NCBI GenBank assembly: GCA_964610885.1
Contig: CAZSWR010000050.1
Coordinates: forward strand, 1 to 26,188
Reading direction: 5' to 3'
From: CAZSWR01 sp964610885
GTDB taxonomy: Bacteria > Bacteroidota > Ignavibacteria > Kapaibacteriales > UBA2268
DNA: 26,188 nucleotides
In this document: one piece after another, positions 1-6,514 of the stretch
How the letters are laid out: each line of letters begins with the position of its first letter
Position numbering within the stretch: the stretch's first letter is position 1
Translations under genes and position numbers: made by a program
The notes under the pieces: model-generated
Seen by the model: the letters and a program-made list of their open reading frames with translations, nothing else
What the model was told of the DNA's origin: nothing
The model's database searches: none

Positions 1-1
1 C

Positions 2-67
2 GATTGGACAGAAGATGATTTCCAAGAGTTTTTACAGGAGATACAAAATGAAAAAGCTAATTCGTAA
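2..67 (+). CDS. C-terminal end of an unidentified protein (partial)
   Basis: An open frame enters from the left edge and reads 21 codons, ending in TAA at 65-67. The visible tail is acidic (begins DWTEDDFQEF). It overlaps the start of the next gene by 20 bases, and the next gene's ribosome binding site lies inside it, an arrangement typical of co-transcribed genes. Small Spy/CpxP-like genes often follow a sigma factor or anti-sigma factor, so this could be such a gene, but nothing in the 21 residues identifies the family. It could also be a chance open frame. Confidence 0.35.
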   Translation, partial: DWTEDDFQEFLQEIQNEKANS

Positions 68-515
68 CATCGCGCTTGCCATGCTGGCAGTTATGCTTTG
101 CACGTCGTTTGCCGGCGCCCAACCGCCACACAAGGCCAAAGAGAGAATCTGCCAGGCAAAGAAAATGCGCCTACTCGGGTTGCTGAACCTCGACGAAGCT
201 ACTGGCGACAAATTCATCGTGAAATACACTTTCTACGATCGGAAAATCGAAGACATCCGCCACGCAATGGACGAAATCACCAAGGATATTCGCAAAGGCG
301 CCGAAGAGAATCCGTCTGGTACCAACTTCAAAGCCCTTACCACGAAATACAATGCCGCACAGAAAGACCTTTTCCAAAATATCCGCGAGCGAAACGAGGC
401 AATGGAATCCATACTAACCCCCGAACAATATGCGAAATACCTCGCTTTCGAAAACGATTTCGCGAAGGACTTGCAGAAATTGCTCCTGAAGAAAAGAAAA
501 CAAGGCCGCGACTGA
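48..515 (+). CDS. Spy/CpxP-like small periplasmic protein
   Basis: A 155-residue protein with an N-terminal signal peptide (MKKLIRN, hydrophobic stretch, cleavage likely after the FAGA near residue 24). The mature part is helical, charged and lysine/glutamate rich, and carries one LTPEQ motif near residue 122, the LTxxQ signature of Spy/CpxP-type envelope-stress proteins and heavy-metal-resistance sensors. The start at 48 is preferred over an in-frame ATG at 15 because AGGAG at 36-40 sits 7 bases upstream and the signal peptide then begins normally. Family role is periplasmic chaperone or stress sensor; metal binding cannot be judged because there is only one Cys and few His. A hairpin terminator follows at 547. 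The fit rests on overall architecture plus one motif, so the specific function is uncertain. Confidence 0.6.
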   Translation: MKKLIRNIALAMLAVMLCTSFAGAQPPHKAKERICQAKKMRLLGLLNLDEATGDKFIVKYTFYDRKIEDIRHAMDEITKDIRKGAEENPSGTNFKALTTKYNAAQKDLFQNIRERNEAMESILTPEQYAKYLAFENDFAKDLQKLLLKKRKQGRD

Positions 516-546
516 TTTAAGTTCTTCATTTAGTACACCTAAATGC

Positions 547-583
547 AAAACCTGCACTTTTTGCCGAGCGCAGGTTTTGTCGT
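547..583 (+). terminator. Rho-independent terminator after the Spy-like gene
   Basis: Perfect 9-bp stem AAAACCTGC (547-555) and GCAGGTTTT (570-578) with a 14-base loop, followed by a T-rich stretch. It ends the first transcription unit and lies just before actA. Confidence 0.75.
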
Positions 584-606
584 TTATTGGAAAAATGCTA
601 ATTTAA
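576..606 (+). promoter_or_regulatory. Possible Bacteroidota-type promoter for actAB
   Basis: TTTG at 576-579, a 19-base spacer, then TAATTTAA at 599-606. The -33 element and spacing fit the Bacteroidota consensus TTTG-N19-TAnnTTTG, but the -7 element misses its last two bases. It overlaps the T tract of the preceding terminator. Transcription would begin near 612. Confidence 0.35.
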
Positions 607-636
607 TAATATGAATTGGTAGAAGTTGGAAAATGT

Positions 637-1308
637 TTGCCGGAGAATTTGAAACAAAGTAGGGACAGAAAAAGGAAAGTCAAACTCGCGCTCGCTTTCG
701 TTTGGCTTGCGGCCATCATTTGGGCTGTTTATCTGCCGTACACCCGCTCGACGGACAACATCGGCTACGCGCCCGAGCAACCGGTTGCCTTTTCGCACAA
801 GACCCACGCAGGCACGTTCGGCATCAAATGCCTATACTGCCACACATCCGCCGAAACCGAAGATTTTGCGGCTGTCCCTGCCGTCAAGAATTGCATGGTC
901 TGCCACATCGGCCTCCAGACCAAGCGCGAGCAGACGGCGCCGCTCATCGCCGCATTCGACGAGAACCGATCTATCAAATGGACCAGAGTCAATCAATTGC
1001 CCGATTTCACTCGCTTCTCGCACTCGGCCCACACCACCGCGGGTATCGATTGTTCGTCTTGCCACGGCCAGGCCGAAACTTTCGAAACCATGCAGCAAAC
1101 AGCGACTCTCAAGATGTCGTGGTGCCTCGACTGCCACAGGAATCCTGACCTTTTCGTTGTGCTGGCGCGCGATATTTCCGGGATTTGTACCATGGCCGCA
1201 ATGCCCGCCGCCTCGGCAGATTCGGCCGAAACTGCATTTTTGAAGTTGGTTCCGAAACCGCGGAAGATGAAGCCCGGAGCCGAAAATTGCTCAGTATGCC
1301 ATTTTTAA
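637..1308 (+). CDS. actA: Alternative complex III subunit A, pentaheme cytochrome c
   Basis: Counting from the first possible start (616), the protein has one membrane anchor (residues about 22-41) followed by five CxxCH heme-binding motifs at residues 72, 93, 146, 170 and 225, the number known for ActA. Phrases such as FSHSAHTTAG, CSSCHG and WCLDCHR match the ActA family. In alternative complex III, ActA takes part in electron transfer on the periplasmic side during quinol oxidation. No ATG is available; candidates are TTG at 616, 637 or 649. I chose 637, with a weak GGA 6 bases upstream; 649 has GGAG only 3 bases upstream, and 616 has no visible binding site. The last heme motif lies one residue from the C-terminus. 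actB follows closely, so the two are surely co-transcribed. Genes for ActC-F do not follow. Confidence 0.85.
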   Translation: MPENLKQSRDRKRKVKLALAFVWLAAIIWAVYLPYTRSTDNIGYAPEQPVAFSHKTHAGTFGIKCLYCHTSAETEDFAAVPAVKNCMVCHIGLQTKREQTAPLIAAFDENRSIKWTRVNQLPDFTRFSHSAHTTAGIDCSSCHGQAETFETMQQTATLKMSWCLDCHRNPDLFVVLARDISGICTMAAMPAASADSAETAFLKLVPKPRKMKPGAENCSVCHF

Positions 1309-1323
1309 TTATTGGAAGACATG

Positions 1324-3660
1324 ATGGATAGGCGTAGTTTTTTATCATTCGTTTCGCTGGCGCTCGCGGCCACAGCCACTTCGTGCCGCCGCCCCGCCAA
1401 ACAAATAGTGCCGGCGCACACTCCGGCCGAATACTCCGCCGTGGGGGACGACGTCTATTTTTCTACAGTTATTCCTCTGTCGCGGACTGCCTACCCCGTC
1501 AAAGTTCGCACGCGCGATTTCAAGCCGATTGCAATTGTCCCAAACGAAAAAGCTAAGGGTTTGGCCTCCGCCCCATCCGCCGCCGCTATTGCATCGTTAT
1601 TCAACCTGTACGACCCGCAGCGATTACGCCGGCCGAGCGTCGAAGGTTCGGAAGCCGATCTGGACAAGGCCCTCGAAGAACTGTTTGCTCGATTCGAGAG
1701 TAGCAACCGAACTTGGATTTTCTACCGAGAGAACAATTCGCCCACCTTGCTCCGGCTTCTCGATCTGATTAAAACGGAGAGCGCGGGCAAGATTGACTTT
1801 GCGCCGCTTTGGCATCCGTCCGAATTGCGGCCTTACTACGACAATGACCGCGCACCACGGCTCCGAAGAAGGACGGAATGGAACACAGCCGAAGCCGACA
1901 CTATCGTCGTTTTCAATTCGGATCCAAACGCAAATCCGGCAAAGCTGCTCCCGCAAATTGGCAAGCGCGCCAAACTCGTCGTGATCGAATCGGCGGTGTC
2001 GCCCATCGGACAGCTGGCGGAAGCAAGAATTGAAAAACTTGCGGTCGAAGTGGTTGCGTATGCCCGAGAGTTGGAACGCGATTGTAGCATAATTCTTTCG
2101 GTGGACGCTTACCACACCAATCAGAGAAAACCAAACCACGATCTGGCCAAAGAGCTTTGCCGTAAGGAAAGAGTTGCGTTCGTTGCCTCGGCGAACGATT
2201 CGTCTCTTTCGGAAATTGCATTTTCAATGAATAATCTATTCGCTACGATGGGCCATGGCGTTGATTTTATCGCAGACAGACAAGAAACGATCGACATCGA
2301 CCAAGTCCATATTGCCGCCGGCGATTGCGTGCTTTTTTCGGAATGCAATCCCGACGAGTTCTTTTTCGGCAATGGGAATAAACTCAGCATGTCCGTTCCG
2401 CCAGCAAACATTTTCTATCATACGCTATACAAGCCGAGCCAGGCAGCCTCGCAATCTATCGACATTCCGGCCACTCACTACGCCGAGCATTGGGCCGATA
2501 CGCAAATCTTCGGCTATGGAGCGGCGATTGGGCAGCCGGTGATCGAGCCGTTGAACAACCAATCGATCTCTTTAGGCGATATTTTGATTCGATTGCTTGC
2601 GCTCAAGGCGCCCGCGAAGTATTCGCAATTTACGAACTATTACGATTTCTTGCGGAGCCAATACTGGCAGCTGGACAGGCAGGCATGGAAAAGCGTGTTG
2701 CAGGGTGGGCTGGCCGAGGACCGTAGCCTATACCAGACGCAGCCCTGCCCTATGTATCCCCCATCATCAAGGCAACCCGGCACACTTCCCATTTGGAGGG
2801 CTGAATACTCATCGGACAGCTTCGATTCGGTATATTTTTCGCAGAATCCATTTTTGGAGGAATTGGATTACTCCAATCCGGTGGAATTGATCGGGCCAAA
2901 GGGCGCGAACGAACTCCGCCGAGGTGCGTTTTCGCCATCGAAATTGCCGGCCGTGGCGGGCAAGGGCGTAGGCACTCAATGGGCGATGGCCATCGACCTG
3001 GCCAAATGCGACGGATGCCGAAATTGCGTGCTTTCGTGCGGCTTCGAGAACAACGTCCCGAACGCAGGCCGCGAAGAAAATCAGCGCGGACGGGCAATGC
3101 AGTGGATTCGAATCGAGAAGTATTCTTTGGCCACGGCCGAGAACGAATCCCGCGCACTCTTTGTACCGATAATGTGCCAGCATTGCTCCCACGCGCCTTG
3201 CGAATCCGTTTGCCCGGCGTCGGCCGTTTCCCACAGTCCAGAGGGATTGAACGAAACCACATACAACCGTTGTGTGGGAAGCAGGATCTGCATGGCCAAT
3301 TGCCCGTACAAAGTGCGCCGGTTCAACTACACGGACCACTCCAAGGACGCCCTTCCGCCATTGGACAACATGCTGAACCCGAGCGTAACCGTCCGGTCTC
3401 GCGGCGTGGTCGAGAAATGTTCATTTTGCGTGCAACGCATAAACCGCGCCCGCACGAAGGCAAATGTTTACACGGGCGGCATGATTCCCGATGGCGATGT
3501 GATTCCGGCCTGCGCCGAGTCCTGCCCGCACTCAGCCATCACGTTTGGGAATATCTGCAATCCTGAATCTGCAATATTCAAGCTACTCAACGAGCAGCCA
3601 TCGTTCAATCTGTTGGGCGCAGGCGGGACGCTGCCGAATGTGTTTTATATTATTGAGTAG
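1324..3660 (+). CDS. actB: Alternative complex III subunit B, molybdopterin-like plus Fe-S protein
   Basis: About 778 residues. The N-terminus MDRRSFLSF followed by a hydrophobic run and ATSC resembles a Tat-type signal joined to a lipoprotein cysteine. Residues about 30-540 form a degenerate molybdopterin-oxidoreductase-like domain. Residues about 555-775 form the ferredoxin-like part with four cysteine groups: 562/565/568/572, 618/621/626/630, 650/656/660 and 699/702/730/734. These 15 cysteines match three [4Fe-4S] and one [3Fe-4S] cluster, the ActB/PsrB pattern. CPYKVRRFNY and VTVRSRGVVEKCSFC are ActB-like. The start at 1324 places GGAAG (1314-1318) 5 bases upstream; TTG 1312 and ATG 1321 are alternatives. 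The protein is clearly shorter than the roughly 1000 residues usual for ActB, with the loss in the molybdopterin-like part. No ActC-type membrane gene follows; rplI on the other strand comes next. Confidence 0.85.
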   Translation: MDRRSFLSFVSLALAATATSCRRPAKQIVPAHTPAEYSAVGDDVYFSTVIPLSRTAYPVKVRTRDFKPIAIVPNEKAKGLASAPSAAAIASLFNLYDPQRLRRPSVEGSEADLDKALEELFARFESSNRTWIFYRENNSPTLLRLLDLIKTESAGKIDFAPLWHPSELRPYYDNDRAPRLRRRTEWNTAEADTIVVFNSDPNANPAKLLPQIGKRAKLVVIESAVSPIGQLAEARIEKLAVEVVAYARELERDCSIILSVDAYHTNQRKPNHDLAKELCRKERVAFVASANDSSLSEIAFSMNNLFATMGHGVDFIADRQETIDIDQVHIAAGDCVLFSECNPDEFFFGNGNKLSMSVPPANIFYHTLYKPSQAASQSIDIPATHYAEHWADTQIFGYGAAIGQPVIEPLNNQSISLGDILIRLLALKAPAKYSQFTNYYDFLRSQYWQLDRQAWKSVLQGGLAEDRSLYQTQPCPMYPPSSRQPGTLPIWRAEYSSDSFDSVYFSQNPFLEELDYSNPVELIGPKGANELRRGAFSPSKLPAVAGKGVGTQWAMAIDLAKCDGCRNCVLSCGFENNVPNAGREENQRGRAMQWIRIEKYSLATAENESRALFVPIMCQHCSHAPCESVCPASAVSHSPEGLNETTYNRCVGSRICMANCPYKVRRFNYTDHSKDALPPLDNMLNPSVTVRSRGVVEKCSFCVQRINRARTKANVYTGGMIPDGDVIPACAESCPHSAITFGNICNPESAIFKLLNEQPSFNLLGAGGTLPNVFYIIE

Positions 3661-3828
3661 TTTTGTTATTTCTGTAGTCATCGGATGAGTTATTTGAGCA
3701 CTCACATTCACAAAAAATCCCTGATCTTTATTCGGACTATTGGTATATTGGACTGTGCCATACAATTCTTTATTGAACGGAAATACTGAGTGTTTGGCAA
3801 GGAAGCACGTGGAGCGCATAATAAACAA

Positions 3829-3867
3829 GAAAAGCACACGACCCTTTGATGGGGTAGTGTGCTTTTC
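3829..3867 (-). terminator. Rho-independent terminator of the rpsF-rplI unit
   Basis: Stem of 11 bp (3829-3839 with 3857-3867), one mismatch, then 4 more bp closing a short loop. Read on the minus strand the stem ends in CTTTTC and continues into a T-rich stretch, so it ends rplI transcription. The plus side is also T-containing, so it might act on read-through from actB too. Confidence 0.75.
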
Positions 3868-3889
3868 GTCATAGTTTCCTAAGGAAGGA

Positions 3890-4336
3890 TTACTCTTCGC
3901 TGATGACCCAAACCTTGAGGTTGGCGAGCACTTCGGGATGGAGTTTGATTTTCACGTCGAAAACGCCAAGCGATTTGATTGCGTCGTCCACCATAACGTG
4001 GCGTTTGTCGATAGCGTAACCGCGGACACCCAATTCCTGAGCGATCATTTGGTTGGTAACCGAACCGTAGAGTTTACCTTCGTCGCCGACCTTCATAGGA
4101 ATGCTAACTTGCAATTCGGCAAGTTTGGCGGCAATAATTTCGGCGTCGGCTTTTTCTTTGGCTTGGATTTTGGCAAATCTTTTCTTTTCCACTTCGAGAG
4201 CTTTGATAGCTTTATCGGAAGCGTAGTAAGCCATGCTGCGGGGGATAAGGAAGTTCCTGGCGTATCCGTCTTTGACGGTAACGAGGTCGCCCATTCTCCC
4301 GAGATTGTCCAGATTTTGTCGTAAAATGACTTTCAT
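3890..4336 (-). CDS. rplI: 50S ribosomal protein bL9
   Basis: A 148-residue protein, the normal length for bL9. It begins MKVILRQNLDNLGRMGD and contains VKDGYARNFLIPR, the family signature of the N-terminal 23S-rRNA-binding domain, followed by a long helix and the C-terminal domain. The start at 4336 gives the standard MKVIL beginning and has a GAGAG binding site about 5 bases upstream; an in-frame start 4 codons earlier is less likely. It lies about 120 bases downstream of rpsF. The usual rpsR gene between them is missing. Confidence 0.97.
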   Translation of the reverse strand: MKVILRQNLDNLGRMGDLVTVKDGYARNFLIPRSMAYYASDKAIKALEVEKKRFAKIQAKEKADAEIIAAKLAELQVSIPMKVGDEGKLYGSVTNQMIAQELGVRGYAIDKRHVMVDDAIKSLGVFDVKIKLHPEVLANLKVWVISEE

Positions 4337-4456
4337 ATAATCTCTCACTGATTATCTTATATAATTCTATTTTCTTATTCAAACTAATAATCCACAAGCG
4401 CCCAAGGATGCGTCGAGCGAAATCAGCCCACACAAGCCATAGGGAACCGAAAGGGA

Positions 4457-4915
4457 TTATTCGGCGGCTACTGCTTCCGGTGCTTCTTTGGCTACTGTTT
4501 CTTTGGCAGCGGCCTCTTCCTTCGGGGCATCTTTAGCAGGTGTCTTATCGGCATCGACGAAGGCGGAGTCGTATGCTTTGCCTGTTTCTTGGGATACCTT
4601 CGAGCGGAATTCGCGAAGTTTCTTGGGAAGTATGAGTGTCAAGTGGCGCAGAATAGTGTCTTCAAGAACCATGAAGCGCTCTAATATTGGAATTGCGCTC
4701 GGTTTTGCTTCGAAGACAATATGCACGTAGAACCCGTTGTATTTTTTATTTATCGGATATGCAAGCCTTCTGCGGCCCCATCTGTGAACCTCGAGGATAT
4801 CCCCACCGTTGTTCTCGATGTATCCCGAGACTTTAGAAATTACGGTTTCGATATCGGTATCTTCGATAGCGGCATTTACGATAAATGTTGTTTCATACAA
4901 GCGACGCAGACTCAT
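4457..4915 (-). CDS. rpsF: 30S ribosomal protein bS6
   Basis: A 152-residue bS6. Residues 1-100 show the ferredoxin-like S6 fold with RRLYETTFIV at the start, then HRWGRRRLAYPI and the conserved GFYVHIVFEA. The last 35 or so residues form an alanine/glutamate/lysine-rich low-complexity tail, longer than in many S6 proteins. The start at 4915 (MSLRRLYETT) is set by a strong TAGGAGA binding site; an upstream in-frame start 8 codons earlier would lie in the leader. S6 binds 16S rRNA together with S18, whose gene is normally next but is absent here. A promoter and leader hairpin precede the gene. Confidence 0.96.
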   Translation of the reverse strand: MSLRRLYETTFIVNAAIEDTDIETVISKVSGYIENNGGDILEVHRWGRRRLAYPINKKYNGFYVHIVFEAKPSAIPILERFMVLEDTILRHLTLILPKKLREFRSKVSQETGKAYDSAFVDADKTPAKDAPKEEAAAKETVAKEAPEAVAAE

Positions 4916-4943
4916 ATTATCTCCTATTTGTTGTTCCAAAACA

Positions 4944-4968
4944 GCCCCCTCATTTTCAGAGGGTAGGC
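4944..4968 (-). promoter_or_regulatory. Bulged leader hairpin ahead of rpsF
   Basis: On the transcript: GCC, a two-base UA bulge, CCCUC, a 7-base loop, GAGGG, GGC. This gives an 8-bp stem interrupted by the bulge, inside the roughly 60-base leader between the predicted start of transcription and the ribosome binding site. S6 operons in many bacteria are feedback-controlled by S6:S18 binding to a leader hairpin. I do not see the CCG signature of that known motif, so the regulatory role is only a possibility. Confidence 0.4.
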
Positions 4969-4980
4969 ATAACAGAATTA

Positions 4981-5011
4981 CAAAATTATTGATATTTTTC
5001 TAATTTACAAA
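4981..5011 (-). promoter_or_regulatory. Bacteroidota-type promoter of rpsF
   Basis: Read on the minus strand: TTTG (plus 5008-5011), exactly 19 bases, then TAATTTTG (plus 4981-4988). This matches the Bacteroidota housekeeping consensus TTTG-N19-TAnnTTTG at every fixed position. Transcription would start near 4975, about 60 bases before the rpsF start codon. Confidence 0.75.
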
Positions 5012-5382
5012 GGATTTTTATGTTTTAAACTGATTTTTTTTCCACATTCCCCCGGAGGGCGACCGCCCCACCCCTTGCAAATACGGTTCAGCATTGCATA
5101 TCGGTGCTTTTGTCGCTTTGCTAAATTACGAAAATTCTGAAAATAATCTTAGCTATTTATAAAAATCCGCAAGGATTTATGACCTTTTGTTGTGTTGGGT
5201 TTGTTGTGCTTGCCTGAAATGAACGGAAACATGAAAGCAAACAGTCTCGTTCCGCGTGTCTCGAGTCTTTGACAATCCCCGATGATTTAGGTGGTTGATA
5301 CAAAGTCGTGGCACGGTTATATACATACATCTTCCACTTACACTTTCCTCTCCCCGACTCTCGAGACGGGGTTATTCATATT

Positions 5383-5406
5383 CAACCCCTTTGGGGTTGG
5401 TTTTTT
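5383..5406 (+). terminator. Orphan terminator-like hairpin
   Basis: CAACCCC (5383-5389), loop TTT, GGGGTTG (5393-5399), then G and six T. It has perfect terminator form on the plus strand, but no plus-strand gene precedes it. Outer arms ATATTCAA (5378-5385) and TTGAATAT (5408-5415) extend the symmetry, so it may instead be one of the dispersed palindromes in this region. Confidence 0.5.
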
Positions 5407-5478
5407 ATTGAATATAAAGATGAGTTTGGAACCCGCCCCTAAATTGTCTACGTGCCCTTGGCGAATAGTAACAAAGGA

Positions 5479-5492
5479 CACGGCGTGCCGTG
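5479..5492. repeat. Short palindrome CACGGC-gt-GCCGTG
   Basis: Six-base arms around a two-base centre, followed by CCCCTAC. The form resembles REP-like palindromes dispersed in many bacterial genomes; only one copy is visible here. Confidence 0.5.
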
Positions 5493-5555
5493 CCCCTACA
5501 TTGTTTTTCACTTGATTCAATCACAATAATCTCAGTTCAGACAATCACCACATCA

Positions 5556-5651
5556 CATCATCACATCATCACATCATCTCATCACCTCATCACCACATCA
5601 CCTCACCATCTCATCATCTCATCACCACATCATCTCATCATCTCATCACCT
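5556..5651. repeat. 8-bp tandem repeat, 12 units, CATCAYCW
   Basis: Twelve successive 8-base units from 5556 to 5651, drawn mainly from CATCATCA, CATCATCT, CATCACCT and CATCACCA; unit 7 reads CACCATCT. One broken unit precedes the array. Variation is almost confined to positions 6 and 8, and strand composition is strongly skewed (almost no G). A period of 8 rules out a coding repeat in one frame. Confidence 0.9.
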
Positions 5652-5718
5652 ATTACACGGACTGGATTGGAACCCACCTTTGCATTTTCTCCTCAATAAT
5701 TATTAAATCTCCTACGTC

Positions 5719-5745
5719 TTATCTTTTGTGTTCGATTGCCGATAA
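5719..5745 (+). promoter_or_regulatory. Sigma-28-like promoter ahead of the two-lobe secreted protein
   Basis: TTATCTTT (5719-5726), 11 bases, then GCCGATAA (5738-5745). Compared with the enterobacterial sigma-28 consensus TAAAGTTT-N11-GCCGATAA, the -10 part matches at all 8 positions and the -35 part at 5 of 8, with exact spacing. Transcription would start near 5752, about 47 bases before the start codon. A fliA gene is present in the same window, but a chance match cannot be excluded. Confidence 0.45.
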
Positions 5746-5798
5746 ATATATAATTACTTTAAGTATGGCGTACTTGAAGATTTCGACAAGAGGAAAAC

Positions 5799-6350
5799 AT
5801 GAAACGATTAATACTTATATATTTGCTGATACTTTTTGGGGCCTTTGGGCTTGCCGAAGCGCAAACCGCAAATGGCGAACACCAGATCGCCCTTTCTCAG
5901 GGGTGGAACTTGGTCTCGTCGTACCGAGCGCCGCAATTCGCGAACCTGACGATGATCCTCACGGATATAAATAACTCCATTTCGATGCTGACGCTCGACG
6001 GTACGACCTTCTACACTCCAACGCGCAACTATGCCGGCAATTGGAATCCCAACTCGTCCTACTCGGTCTATATGGCCCAAGCAGACGTTTTGCATATCTA
6101 TGGCGACACAATTCCTCTGCCCCATACGATTCAACTCTTTGCCGGCGCTAACCGCATCGGATACCCCAAAAGGACTGAGTCCTCGGTTAGTGTGGCATTT
6201 GCCCCGATAATAAATTACGTAATATGCATCGGCGACGGCCAGGGCCATTTCTTTATTCCCGCGCTCGGGGTCAACACGCTCGAAACCCTTTCGCCCGGAA
6301 AGGGATACACTGTTTACGTTTCTGAAAGTTGCTCGATAACTTTTCAATAG
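5799..6350 (+). CDS. Secreted protein made of two GWN-type lobes
   Basis: 183 residues. A signal peptide (residues 1-21, cleavage after AEA) precedes two lobes of about 70 residues. Lobe 1 starts at GWNLVSSY (35-42) and lobe 2 at GANRIGYP (116-123); each ends in a tyrosine-rich strand, SSYSVYM and GKGYTVYV. The same two-lobe arrangement forms the C-terminus of the SBBP protein at 11331-14267; both second lobes carry VNTLE, then PGKxY and a C-x-(I/L)-(T/S)-F ending. I know no function for this module; it resembles GWN-containing beta-rich segments in secreted proteins of this phylum. The start has GAGG about 6 bases upstream. There is no T9SS sorting domain. A sigma-28-like box lies upstream and a terminator downstream, so the gene is probably monocistronic. 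Confidence 0.8.
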   Translation: MKRLILIYLLILFGAFGLAEAQTANGEHQIALSQGWNLVSSYRAPQFANLTMILTDINNSISMLTLDGTTFYTPTRNYAGNWNPNSSYSVYMAQADVLHIYGDTIPLPHTIQLFAGANRIGYPKRTESSVSVAFAPIINYVICIGDGQGHFFIPALGVNTLETLSPGKGYTVYVSESCSITFQ

Positions 6351-6381
6351 ATAAAATACAAAACAGAATTATTCATTGCTG

Positions 6382-6416
6382 GAAGTCATCGCTAAGAGCT
6401 CTGGCTTCTTTTTTTA
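6382..6416 (+). terminator. Rho-independent terminator after the two-lobe gene
   Basis: GAAGTCA (6382-6388) pairs with TGGCTTC (6402-6408), including one G-T pair, and is followed by seven or more T. Confidence 0.7.
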
Positions 6417-6514
6417 TTGCTGTAATTATATATTAGCATATAGTATGATCGTAAAATAAATTCTGGCCTTAGGATTCATAGAAAGCAGTTGGTGTTGAAT
6501 GCGGAGTTGCTCGT

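Larger units (their letters stand above)
5012..5718. other. Gene-free region built of palindromes and a tandem repeat
   Basis: No convincing coding region. The first part (about 5012-5290) is AT-rich with a short G/C run near 5050-5080. Then come a CCCCG...CGGGG palindrome (5352-5371), a terminator-like hairpin (5383-5406), a half element reading GGAACCCGCCCCTA near 5428 that resembles a fuller palindrome at 25927, a CACGGC/GCCGTG palindrome (5479-5492), and the octamer repeat at 5556-5651. Open frames here are short and cross the repeats. Confidence 0.6.

Noticed and set aside
4337..4456. Hidden or degraded rpsR between rpsF and rplI
   Set aside because: The space is only about 120 bases, and no reading frame there resembles S18.
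5541..5655. Tandem CATCA-rich array considered as a CRISPR array
   Set aside because: The units are contiguous and only 8 bases long, with no unique spacers and no cas genes nearby.
5808..6347. Minus-strand frame of 179 codons opposite the two-lobe secreted gene
   Set aside because: The plus-strand product has a signal peptide, ribosome binding site, promoter-like box, terminator and a paralogous domain in the window; the antisense frame has none of these.
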